Assembly: GCA_017882025.1 (NCBI GenBank)
Contig: JADGQG010000027.1
Coordinates: 1-14,567 of the forward strand
Origin: Chloroflexota bacterium
GTDB taxonomy: Bacteria; Chloroflexota; Limnocylindria; Limnocylindrales; CSP1-4
Reading direction: 5' to 3'
DNA: 14,567 nucleotides
Both the position numbers and the translations under genes were made by a program. This document shows positions 6,083-12,452 of the stretch, piece by piece. Positions within the stretch are counted from its first letter, which is position 1; each line of letters begins with the position of its first letter. Under the pieces are notes generated by a model that was not told the origin of the DNA, ran no database searches, and saw only the letters and a program-made list of their open reading frames with translations.

Positions 6083-7387
6083 TCAGGCCGTGGTTGCCAA
6101 CCAGCCGTCCGCGAACCCTGCGCGGCGCAAGCCCAGGACGAGATAGGGACAGCGCTTCATCAAGCCCCACAGGAAACCCGACCGGTAGTTCTCGATCATC
6201 AACACGATCGGCCCCTGCTCGATTCCGTAGTAGCCCGAAGAGTGCCAACCCTTCCCGGATCGGGACCCGTCCGTGAAGGTCCGATTGAAGCTGCACAGCA
6301 AGCCGTAGTGGCTCAGCAACTGCGGGTGGGCTTGGTGGAAGTGCCGGATGGTCGGCAGCACGATCTCGGGCGCGAACGGCAGCGAGGCGACCGCCGCCCA
6401 CGGGGCGACGGTGCCGTCGTCCGGCCCGTACGGGATGCTCCGTGCCCTGTAGTCGAAGAAACGACGCTCGACCCCATCGATCCGGCGAATGGCGGGGCCA
6501 GGGCCGTCACTGGCGGTAATCCCCCAACAATGTCGGCCGTAGCCCGTGAATCGCTTCGGGTTGCGGATCGCGTACTGCTGCTGCGCGAACGTGGCGCGGC
6601 GGCTGTTCTCGAAGTAGTCAATGCCGCGCTGGCGCATGTACGCGTCGCGGATGCCGCGAAAGTCTATCCAGACGTGCGAGAGCTGGTGAATGAAGAGCGG
6701 CCCGGCGTACAGGAATTCATGGCCGTAGAGCTTCCTCCAGCGGTACGTCCGTGTCCAGGCCGTGTAGCTCTCTTTCGGCAGCGCGTGCGTCGGCGAACCC
6801 AGGCCCAGCGCGTACAGGAGAATCGCCTCGCTGTAGCCTTCCCACCGGTATCTCAGGAATCCGCTCTCCGGTAGCCAGGCGTGGGCGACCGTCAGGCTGC
6901 CGTTCTGCGCCCACCGCCAGTCAACGCGCCGGTAGAGCGCGTCGGCAAGCTTCGAGATCTCGCGCTCGTCCTCCGCCTCGCCGTCGAAGTAGGCTGCGGC
7001 GGCCAATGCCCCGGCGAGCAGGAAGGTCGTGTCAATGGTCGACAGCTCAGATTTCCACGCACGACGACCGGTCTCCATGTCCAGGAAGTGATAGAAGAAT
7101 CCCTTGTAGCCGCTCGCGTCCCGATCTTCCCCCTGCGGGCTGTCCCAGAAGAACCTGAGCGTCGCGAGCACGCGCTTGATCGCTTCGGCGCGCGTCAGGA
7201 ATCTGCGCTCCGCACCGGCGGCGTAGGCAGCCAGCGCGAACCCGACGGCCGCGATGCTCGAGGGTGCCCCCGGACGCGTGCTGTCCGGCACCAGCCCGTT
7301 GCGGGGGTTGGCCTCCTTCAGGAAATAGTCGAACGTGTCGCGCTGGAGCTCGTCCAGGTCCACCTCGCCCGGCATCGTGCGGCTCAT
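6083..7387 (-). CDS. Glycoamylase-like (alpha/alpha-barrel) family protein, PF10091 type
   Basis: The 434-residue protein matches the COG5368/PF10091 glycoamylase-like family by eye. It opens DELQRDTFDYFLKEANPRNGLVPD, has SELSTIDTTFLLAGAL, then GYSEAILLYALGLGSPTHALP, YFENSRRATFAQQQYA, GITASDGPGP (from residue 289), DGTVAPWAAVASLPF and a late GIEQGPIVLMIENYRSG. Proteins of this family form alpha-toroids. Some act on beta-linked glucans or cyclic glucan products, and most members are uncharacterised. No signal peptide is visible, so it would be cytosolic. The ATG at 7387 lies 14 bases after the stop of the reductase gene; an ATG at 7375 is possible, and neither has a clear Shine-Dalgarno. It uses codons such as att, ata, ttt, cat, tgt and agt more often than its neighbours, hinting at a separate origin. 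It is last in the minus-strand cluster, and the metabolic link to folE is unclear. Confidence 0.87.
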   Translation of the reverse strand: MSRTMPGEVDLDELQRDTFDYFLKEANPRNGLVPDSTRPGAPSSIAAVGFALAAYAAGAERRFLTRAEAIKRVLATLRFFWDSPQGEDRDASGYKGFFYHFLDMETGRRAWKSELSTIDTTFLLAGALAAAAYFDGEAEDEREISKLADALYRRVDWRWAQNGSLTVAHAWLPESGFLRYRWEGYSEAILLYALGLGSPTHALPKESYTAWTRTYRWRKLYGHEFLYAGPLFIHQLSHVWIDFRGIRDAYMRQRGIDYFENSRRATFAQQQYAIRNPKRFTGYGRHCWGITASDGPGPAIRRIDGVERRFFDYRARSIPYGPDDGTVAPWAAVASLPFAPEIVLPTIRHFHQAHPQLLSHYGLLCSFNRTFTDGSRSGKGWHSSGYYGIEQGPIVLMIENYRSGFLWGLMKRCPYLVLGLRRAGFADGWLATTA

Positions 7388-7401
7388 CCCCGGAGGCCGC
7401 G

Positions 7402-8415
7402 CTATTCGGGCCGTCGCCGGCGTGCGGGCACGGGGACGTGCCGATCGCGCCCGTCGGAACGTTCCCCAGGCTCGTCGAGCTGCCCGTCCCGGTGCTGGGC
7501 GCGGCCGTCGATGCGATAGCGCAGGAAGAGGTGGTCGCCGGACCGGCGCACCGATCTCAGCTCCGCCCACGGCGCCCGGGCGATGCCGAACGCTGCGCCC
7601 TCGACGAGCGCGAGCCGGCGCGTCGCATCGTCGCGGCCGGCCAGCTGGGGCGCCAGGGTCAGGAAGAGCTCGTCGAGCAATCCGGCCGCGAGCAGGTCGC
7701 CGATGAGGTGCGGTCCGCCCTCGCAGAGTACGAGGCGCGCCCCGGACGCGGCGGCGATCTCGACCAGGGTCGTTGCCGCGATCAGCCCGCCGGTCCCGGC
7801 AATCTCGATCCGCACGTTCGGCGCTGGACCGGCGGCCCGAAGGCGCTCGGCGCCGGCCTCCGTCGTGGCGAGGATCACGGGCACGTCGGCCGCGGAGAGA
7901 CCTGGGTGCTCCGGATCCAGCGAACCGCTCGCCGTCGCGACGATCGTCGTCGGCTGCGGGCTCACGATGCCCATCCGGTGCCGCCATGTCGCGTACAGCG
8001 CGGTCGACCCTGGATGGACTCGCCGGGGAGTCCACTCGTGCGTGGGCGCTGCCCGGACCGTGCCCGCCCCGACGAGCACGACATCGGCCATCGCCCGGAG
8101 GAGGCCCATCACGAAGCGATCCGGATCGGAGAACCCGCTGACCTCACCGCCGCCGGAGCTTCCGTCGACGTCGAATGCGACGACCCCGTCGAGGGTCGAG
8201 ACGAAGTTGGCGATCACGGTCGGTCGATCGCGGCGGAGCGCGACGCTCAGATGGCCGTCGTACCGGTCGCGGAGTCCCGGGAGCAGCTGCCCGCCCCGGA
8301 GATCCGGCCGCGAGCGGGCCGACGTCGTCGGGGCGGCGGCGGTCGGATCCCAGAGTCGTTCGAGCCGGGGTCTTCCTCGGCGGCCCAGCGGCTGCGCGAG
8401 ATCGGATCGGGTCAA
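7402..8415 (-). CDS. RibD C-terminal/dihydrofolate-reductase-like reductase
   Basis: The 337-residue product has the RibD_C/DHFR-like fold: NFVSTLDGVVAFD (N70 onward), then DRFVMGLLRAMADVVLVGAGTVRAAP for NADPH binding, and LCEGGPHLIGDLLAAGLLDE (C231 region) followed by LTLAPQLAG. There is no N-terminal deaminase domain, so it is not the full bifunctional RibD. Layout and motifs resemble the stand-alone pyrimidine reductase family that includes Mycobacterium Rv2671, reported to work as a dihydrofolate reductase analogue. The start is a TTG overlapping the folE stop as TTGA, with GGAG just upstream, so translation is probably coupled to folE. A basic, disordered tail of about 35 residues ends the protein. 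Candidate activities are riboflavin-pathway pyrimidine reductase, dihydrofolate reductase or another pteridine reductase; coupling to folE tips me toward pterins. Confidence 0.88.
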   Translation of the reverse strand: MTRSDLAQPLGRRGRPRLERLWDPTAAAPTTSARSRPDLRGGQLLPGLRDRYDGHLSVALRRDRPTVIANFVSTLDGVVAFDVDGSSGGGEVSGFSDPDRFVMGLLRAMADVVLVGAGTVRAAPTHEWTPRRVHPGSTALYATWRHRMGIVSPQPTTIVATASGSLDPEHPGLSAADVPVILATTEAGAERLRAAGPAPNVRIEIAGTGGLIAATTLVEIAAASGARLVLCEGGPHLIGDLLAAGLLDELFLTLAPQLAGRDDATRRLALVEGAAFGIARAPWAELRSVRRSGDHLFLRYRIDGRAQHRDGQLDEPGERSDGRDRHVPVPARRRRPE

Positions 8416-9140
8416 AACTCCGCCCGACGAAGGCCGCTGACGTCGAAGAACTCACCGCGCAGCAGGGGGCTTTCCACGTACACGCCGCGATAGGACGTCG
8501 TTCGCGTCTTCGGGTGGAGTTCGCGGACGCCGCGCATCTGCGTGCAGAGGTGGTGGGCCTCGGCGTACACGGCCACCCCGTGCGGGGCCATCAACCGGTC
8601 GAGCTCATCGGCGATCTGGTAGGTCATCCGCTCCTGGACGCCGAATCGACGCGTCACGACCCGGACCAGGCGGGTCAACTTGCTGATCCCGATGATCCCT
8701 TCATGCGCGACATACCCGACGTAGACGTTGCCGAAGAACGGCAGAGCGTGGTGTTCGCACAGCGCGAAGAAGGGAATCGGGCCCTCGACGACCTGGGCGA
8801 TCTCGCAGTTCGCGCCGCCGCGGCACTCGGTGGGGAAGGCGGTGAGGAGCTTCGGATCGCCCTCGTAGCCCGCCGTCATGTCGAAGAGCGCCTGGAGGAG
8901 GCGGCGCGGGGTCGCGCTCGTCCCGGGCGCGTCGAGGTCGAGGCCGAGGGCGGTGAGAATCTCCGCGAGGTGGCCCTCGTAACGGAGCCGGTCGTCCTCC
9001 GAGATCGTCCGCGGCTCGTCGGGCATGAGGCGCGGCTCGAGCTCGAGGTCCGCCTCATGGCTCGAATCGTGCGCGGCGTGATCCGCCGGGTCGGCGCGCC
9101 CCGTGACGTGCGCGATGCCGTGATGTTCGTCGGGCGTCAT
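8412..9140 (-). CDS. folE: GTP cyclohydrolase I
   Basis: FolE converts GTP to 7,8-dihydroneopterin triphosphate, the entry step to folate and other pterins. The 242-residue product keeps the zinc ligands C128, H131 (CEHH) and C199 (HLCTQMRG) and the catalytic histidines H130 and H197, each offset by 18 from the E. coli enzyme. ISKLTRLVRVVTRRFGVQERMT is the conserved helix region. The segment after HLCTQMRGV reads RELHPKTRTTSYRGVYVES instead of the common KKPGASTVTSAFRG type, a variant subgroup. The first 45 residues are a His/Asp/Glu-rich extension likely to be disordered. The ATG at 9140 is chosen because GGAGG lies 4 bases upstream; a later in-frame ATG (MPDEP, about residue 39) has no such site. 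The gene follows xthA by 48 bases and overlaps the reductase gene by 4. Confidence 0.96.
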   Translation of the reverse strand: MTPDEHHGIAHVTGRADPADHAAHDSSHEADLELEPRLMPDEPRTISEDDRLRYEGHLAEILTALGLDLDAPGTSATPRRLLQALFDMTAGYEGDPKLLTAFPTECRGGANCEIAQVVEGPIPFFALCEHHALPFFGNVYVGYVAHEGIIGISKLTRLVRVVTRRFGVQERMTYQIADELDRLMAPHGVAVYAEAHHLCTQMRGVRELHPKTRTTSYRGVYVESPLLRGEFFDVSGLRRAEF

Positions 9141-9144
9141 CGAT

Positions 9145-9165
9145 CCTCCGTTACGAACGATGATA
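9145..9165 (-). promoter_or_regulatory. Ribosome site and candidate internal promoter for folE
   Basis: On the minus strand TATCAT (9160-9165) lies 19 bases before the folE ATG, and GGAGG (9145-9149) ends 4 bases before it. If TATCAT is a -10, the leader would be about 13 bases and contain only the ribosome site. No -35 of the TTGACA kind is seen, so folE may have its own promoter as well as read-through from xthA. Confidence 0.45.
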
Positions 9166-9188
9166 CGGCCGCCTGGCGACCGTGGATC

Positions 9189-10103
9189 TCAGGCGCCGGC
9201 GCCGCTCCGTCGCGCGGCGATGCGGTCGGCGATCCGCGCCGCAGCGTCGGACCAGCCGGGCTCGAACGCGCGACCGGGCTCGTCCAGGTCCAGGACGAGC
9301 GGCGCGTGGTCCGACGGGACGGGCTTGCCCTTACGGGCCTCGCGGTCCACCTCGACCGCCACGACGCGCGCGGCAACCGGGGCAGTCGCCAGGAGATGGT
9401 CGATCCGCATCCCCTCGTCGCGCTGGAAGTTGCCGGCGCGGTAGTCCCACCAGGTGAACCGTCGAAGCGCCGGATTCCGCGCCCGCCACGTGTCCTGCAG
9501 CCCCCACTCCAGGAGCGTCCGGAACGCCGCGCGCTCCGGCTCGGAGACGTGCGTCCCGCCGTGCGCGGCGGCCGGGTCCCACACGTCCAGGTCGGCGGGC
9601 GCGACGTTGAAGTCGCCCCCGATCACGAGCGACGCGGTCGGGTCCTGCGTCTCGTCCAGCCAGCGGCGAAGCCGAGCGAACCAGGCGAGCTTGCCGGCAT
9701 AGAACGGCGATCCGACGACCCGTCCGTTCGGCGCGTAGACCGAGACGACCCGGACCCCACCGCAGACCGCGCTCAGTATTCGAGCCTCGCCGAACGGGTC
9801 GAAGTCCTCCTCGGCAAGCGAGACCGATGCGCCGGCCGCCGTGGAGCGGACTGGCCCGTCCCCGAAGTTCGTGACGACGTCGGCCAGCCCGACCCGGCTC
9901 GCGATCGCGACGCCGTTCCAGCGCCCTTCGCCGTGATGGAGCAGCTCGTAGCCGGTCATGGAGAAGGGGAGTACCGGGGCGGTTTCGTCCGAGAGCTTCG
10001 TCTCCTGGAGCAGCAGGACGTCGGGCGCGGCGCGCTCCAGCCACCACTCCACCTTCTCCAGGCGGGCCTTGAGGGAGTTCACGTTCCAGGTTGCGATCCG
10101 CAC
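9189..10103 (-). CDS. xthA: Exodeoxyribonuclease III / AP endonuclease
   Basis: The 304-residue enzyme belongs to the ExoIII branch of the EEP nuclease superfamily, which cuts DNA 5' of abasic sites in base excision repair and trims 3' ends. All catalytic positions are present: N7 (WNVNS), E34 (LLQETK), D164 and N166 (GGDFNVAP), D235 (GMRIDHLL), and the closing D265-H266 pair (PSDHAPLV). ExoIII-specific segments such as SVYAPNG and FTWWDYRAGNFQRDEG confirm the branch. The C-terminal 35 residues are an Arg/Ala-rich extension beyond the usual end of about 268. Translation starts at a GTG three bases after the stop of the ACT-DUF5612 gene with no strong Shine-Dalgarno, suggesting translational coupling. 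The function is secure; the relation to its upstream neighbours is not known. Confidence 0.96.
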   Translation of the reverse strand: MRIATWNVNSLKARLEKVEWWLERAAPDVLLLQETKLSDETAPVLPFSMTGYELLHHGEGRWNGVAIASRVGLADVVTNFGDGPVRSTAAGASVSLAEEDFDPFGEARILSAVCGGVRVVSVYAPNGRVVGSPFYAGKLAWFARLRRWLDETQDPTASLVIGGDFNVAPADLDVWDPAAAHGGTHVSEPERAAFRTLLEWGLQDTWRARNPALRRFTWWDYRAGNFQRDEGMRIDHLLATAPVAARVVAVEVDREARKGKPVPSDHAPLVLDLDEPGRAFEPGWSDAAARIADRIAARRSGAGA

Positions 10104-10106
10104 CGC

Positions 10107-10799
10107 TCAGTACCGCCGGCCACGCTGCCGGGCAAGGTCGAAGGTCGCGGTGTCCGCGATCGCCATGACCGCCATCGTGCCGGCCTGGACGGGGTCGGTG
10201 ACCACGAGGTCCACGTGGTCCGTGATGGAGCCGACCATGTTGAGGGCGATGATCGGGATGCCGACCGCGCGCAGCTCGTCTGCGGCCCGGCTGATGTCGC
10301 CGCCCATGATGGAGCCCGCCAGGACCAGGCACCGCGCCCGGGGCAGGTCCGCGACCGCCCGGACCGCCCCCGCGATGTTCGCCTCGCCGACGAGGGCGAT
10401 CGTGTCCACCGAGATCCGCTCGCCGCGGAGGTTGTGGCGGTCGGCTTCCGAAACGGCGCCCAGCGCGACCTGGGCGACCTGCGCCCCGCCGCCGACGACG
10501 ATGATCCGCTTGCCGAAGATCCGGTCCATGGTGCGGGTCGCCCGCCGCTCTCGGACCCCCGGCGCGCCCGCGACGGCGACGTCCATCACCGCCTCGTCGA
10601 CGCCTTCGACTTCGATCTCCGTCTCGACGGCCGGCCCGGTTCCGGCGTCCTCGAGTCGGCGGACCGTGCTCAGCGTGCGGACCGTCGCACCCGCCCGGGC
10701 CAGCGCGGCGAGGATCGCGGGAAGCGCCCCGGGGGCGTCGTCGTGGACGACGCGGATCGCGACGGTCGCTGGGATCGCGGCAGACCGGCGGGGGCTCAC
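10107..10799 (-). CDS. ACT domain protein with DUF5612-like C-terminal domain
   Basis: The 230-residue protein has an N-terminal ACT domain (about residues 8-85; DDAPGALPAILAALARAGA is the ligand-loop and helix region). A C-terminal domain beginning at GKRIIVVGGGAQVAQVALG continues with SEADRHNLRGERISVDTIAL, LVLAGSIMGGDISRA, ALNMVGSITDHVDLVVTDPVQAG and a conserved end MAIADTATFDL. I recognise this as the DUF5612 type, best known from methanogens and with no established function. The glycine-rich GGGAQ and repeated alternating strand-helix pattern suggest a Rossmann-like fold binding a nucleotide or other small molecule. The GTG at 10799 is chosen: it lies 16 bases after the ACT gene stop and starts just before the ACT fold, whereas a frame start at 10856 would overlap that gene. 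It is followed by xthA after 3 bases. A regulatory or metabolite-sensing role is an inference. Confidence 0.82.
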   Translation of the reverse strand: MSPRRSAAIPATVAIRVVHDDAPGALPAILAALARAGATVRTLSTVRRLEDAGTGPAVETEIEVEGVDEAVMDVAVAGAPGVRERRATRTMDRIFGKRIIVVGGGAQVAQVALGAVSEADRHNLRGERISVDTIALVGEANIAGAVRAVADLPRARCLVLAGSIMGGDISRAADELRAVGIPIIALNMVGSITDHVDLVVTDPVQAGTMAVMAIADTATFDLARQRGRRY

Positions 10800-10815
10800 G
10801 GGCGCATCCGCGGGT

Positions 10816-11094
10816 TCAGCGGTCCGCCAGGCCGCGGGCCAGGTCGGCAAGGGCACTGGGGCCGGCGAGGCCGTGCGGGTCGGTGGGGTCGTGCTCGTCG
10901 AACGCCACGCCGAGGGCGGTCAATGCCTCGCGCGTCGCCGCCGCGTCGCTGGTGGTGAGCATCAGCTCCCCGTCCGTATCCTCGGCCACGCCGACGATCC
11001 CCGTGATATTGACGCCCCGCTCGGCGAGGGCCGCCGCGGCCCGAGCAAGCGAACCGGGCGCGTCGTCGAGCCGAACCGTGAACCAGACGGACAC
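10816..11094 (-). CDS. Small ACT-domain protein
   Basis: The 92-residue protein is essentially one ACT domain (residues 3 to about 72). WFTVRLDDAPGSLARAAAAL and RGVNITGIVGVAED give the first strand, ligand loop, helix and second strand, and LMLTTSDAAATREAL the third strand and second helix. ACT domains commonly dimerise and bind amino acids. Stand-alone versions may regulate a partner enzyme or transcription factor, and the obvious candidate here is the ACT-DUF5612 protein encoded 16 bases downstream. The C-terminal 20 residues are Ala/Leu/Gly-rich. The GTG at 11094 has the best ribosome site in the window, GGAGGTGATC at 11099-11108. This appears to be the first gene of the six-gene minus-strand cluster. 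Confidence 0.87.
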   Translation of the reverse strand: MSVWFTVRLDDAPGSLARAAAALAERGVNITGIVGVAEDTDGELMLTTSDAAATREALTALGVAFDEHDPTDPHGLAGPSALADLARGLADR

Positions 11095-11098
11095 CTTC

Positions 11099-11120
11099 GA
11101 TCACCTCCGCTGCGATGGTA
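11099..11120 (-). promoter_or_regulatory. Ribosome site and -10 element heading the ACT-xthA-folE cluster
   Basis: GGAGGTGATC (11099-11108) is a near-complete match to the anti-Shine-Dalgarno sequence, with GGAGG ending 9 bases before the GTG at 11094. TACCAT (11115-11120) is a -10-like hexamer; start of transcription about 7 bases on would place the 5' end at the ribosome site, a leader of about 14 bases. The -35 is not recognisable. It stands back-to-back with the ArsC-like gene's TACGAT, 53 bases away. Confidence 0.55.
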
Positions 11121-11173
11121 GCGCCGGCCTACCCATGCTGCTGGAGCCCGCCGACGCGCCGGCGCGGGCGCGC

Positions 11174-11179
11174 TACGAT
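11174..11179 (+). promoter_or_regulatory. -10 element for a leaderless ArsC-like transcript
   Basis: TACGAT ends 6 bases before the ATG at 11186, so the expected transcription start is the A of ATG. CCGACG at 11151-11156 sits 17 bases upstream and is a poor -35 match (cf. TTGACG at the SpoIID gene). No Shine-Dalgarno precedes this ATG. Confidence 0.5.
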
Positions 11180-11185
11180 CGCGGC

Positions 11186-11560
11186 ATGCCCGCCGCTCCC
11201 GCGCCCAGCGTCCAGGTCTTCGGCCGCGAGGACAGCCGGCCCACCCGGGCCGCCCTCCGCTTCTTCAAGGAGCGCCGAATCACCGTGCACTTCGTGGACC
11301 TGCGGCGCAAGCCGATCGCGCCCGGCGAGCTGCAGCGGTTCGTGACGAAGCTGGGCGCAGCCGCCCTTGCCGACACGACCACGGGCACGTGGCGGGACGC
11401 CGGCCTGGGCTATCTCCAGATGGACGACGCCGAGCTTGCGGCGCGACTCCTTGCCGATGCGCGCCTGTTGCGCCTCCCGCTGGTCCGGAACGGCAACGCG
11501 CTGACGGCCGGCCCGGCCGACGCTACCTGGAAGACCTGGTTCACCGCCCCGGGTTCCTGA
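11186..11560 (+). CDS. ArsC/Spx-family protein lacking the active-site cysteine
   Basis: The 124-residue protein has the thioredoxin-like ArsC/Spx pattern. It opens VQVFGREDSRPTRAALRFF, then RRITVHFVDLRRKPIAPGEL and RFVTKLGAAAL, and near the end LLRLPLVRNGNALTAGPADATWKTW, the usual LRxPLVRNG closing segment. Classical members have CxxT/S or CxxC in the first loop; here the position is DSRPT, with serine in place of cysteine, and the whole protein contains no cysteine. Thiol-based arsenate reduction is therefore excluded as far as the known mechanism goes. What remains is a binding, adaptor (Spx-like) or glutathione-independent role that I cannot specify. The ATG at 11186 is favoured by the TACGAT six bases upstream. 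The LOG gene follows after 28 bases with its own ribosome site, so the two may be co-transcribed. Confidence 0.85.
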   Translation: MPAAPAPSVQVFGREDSRPTRAALRFFKERRITVHFVDLRRKPIAPGELQRFVTKLGAAALADTTTGTWRDAGLGYLQMDDAELAARLLADARLLRLPLVRNGNALTAGPADATWKTWFTAPGS

Positions 11561-11588
11561 CCCGGCCGCCACTCGCCCGGAGGTCCCG

Positions 11589-12449
11589 ATGTCCGACACC
11601 GACGCCCCGCCCCCCTCCCGCTCCGACGAACCGGATCCCCCCCGCGCTCGCGACACCGAAGGCGAGCCGATCACGAACGGCCGCGACCGGCTCCGGGCCG
11701 GGCGCCTGGTCGTCCGCCGCGAGGCCATGGACCGGCAGGTGCCGGAGCGGGCCGGAACCGCCGACGAGCGCCTCCTTCGACGGAGTCGCACCGCGTTCCT
11801 CGACTCGGACCCCTGGCGGACGCTCCGGATCCAGGCCGAGTTCGTGGAGGGCTTCGATGCGCTGGCCGGCATCGGGCCCGCCGTGACCGTTTTCGGCTCC
11901 GCTCGGGCAGCCGAGGGCGACCCGGTCTACGAGCAGGCGCGCGAGCTCGGCCGGCTCCTGGCCGAGGCCAGCCTGACGGTCATCACGGGTGGCGGCCCCG
12001 GCGTCATGGCCGCGGCGAACCGCGGCTGCTTCGAGGCCGGCGGCTTCTCCGTGGGCTGCAACATCGAGCTGCCGCACGAGCAGTGGCTCAATCCGTGGGT
12101 GGACCTGGGCGTCGAGTTCCGCTACTTCTTCGTCCGCAAGACCATGTTCGTGAAGTACGCAGAGGGTTTCGTGATCTTCCCCGGCGGCTTCGGGACCCTC
12201 GACGAGCTGTTCGAGTCGCTCACCCTGATCCAGACCGGCAAGATCAAGCACTTCCCGGTCTTCCTCGTGGGGAGCGCCTACTGGGCGGGGCTCCTGGCCT
12301 GGTTCCGCGAGACGCTCCTTGCGGCGGGCGCGATCGCCGAGGCCGACCTGACGCTCTTCACGGTCACGGACGACCTCGCCGAGGTCGTCCGCGGCCTCCG
12401 GACGTTCGTGGAGGCGCGCACCGCCGCCCACGCGGCGGAGGAAGCCTGA
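11589..12449 (+). CDS. LOG-family nucleotide 5'-monophosphate phosphoribohydrolase
   Basis: The 286-residue protein is a Rossmann-fold LOG/TIGR00730 member. After an N-terminal extension of about 96 residues come VTVFGSARA, GGGPGVMAAANRG (from residue 134), the conserved FFVRKTMF with its Arg-Lys pair, and PGGFGTLDE (198-206) carrying the catalytic Glu. LOG enzymes hydrolyse the N-glycosidic bond of nucleoside 5'-monophosphates; plant-associated ones release free cytokinins, while bacterial ones generally act on AMP-like nucleotides in salvage. The extension (Arg-rich to about 70, then DPWRTLRIQAEFVEGFDAL) is typical of the longer LOG subgroup. The ATG follows GGAGG at 5 bases. It converges on the SpoIID gene, whose stop lies 3 bases past its own. 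Confidence 0.93.
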   Translation: MSDTDAPPPSRSDEPDPPRARDTEGEPITNGRDRLRAGRLVVRREAMDRQVPERAGTADERLLRRSRTAFLDSDPWRTLRIQAEFVEGFDALAGIGPAVTVFGSARAAEGDPVYEQARELGRLLAEASLTVITGGGPGVMAAANRGCFEAGGFSVGCNIELPHEQWLNPWVDLGVEFRYFFVRKTMFVKYAEGFVIFPGGFGTLDELFESLTLIQTGKIKHFPVFLVGSAYWAGLLAWFRETLLAAGAIAEADLTLFTVTDDLAEVVRGLRTFVEARTAAHAAEEA

Positions 12450-12452
12450 GGA

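Noticed and set aside
10800..10856. Earlier start for the ACT-DUF5612 gene
   Set aside because: It would overlap the small ACT gene by 41 bases and adds residues that are only the shadow of that gene's end.
8175..10958. Plus-strand frame of over 900 codons across reductase, folE, xthA and ACT genes
   Set aside because: It spans several certain genes on the opposite strand and its translation has no domain; a shadow of GC-rich codon use.
11186..11560. Calling this gene arsenate reductase arsC
   Set aside because: The required active-site cysteine is absent and there are no other ars genes in the window.
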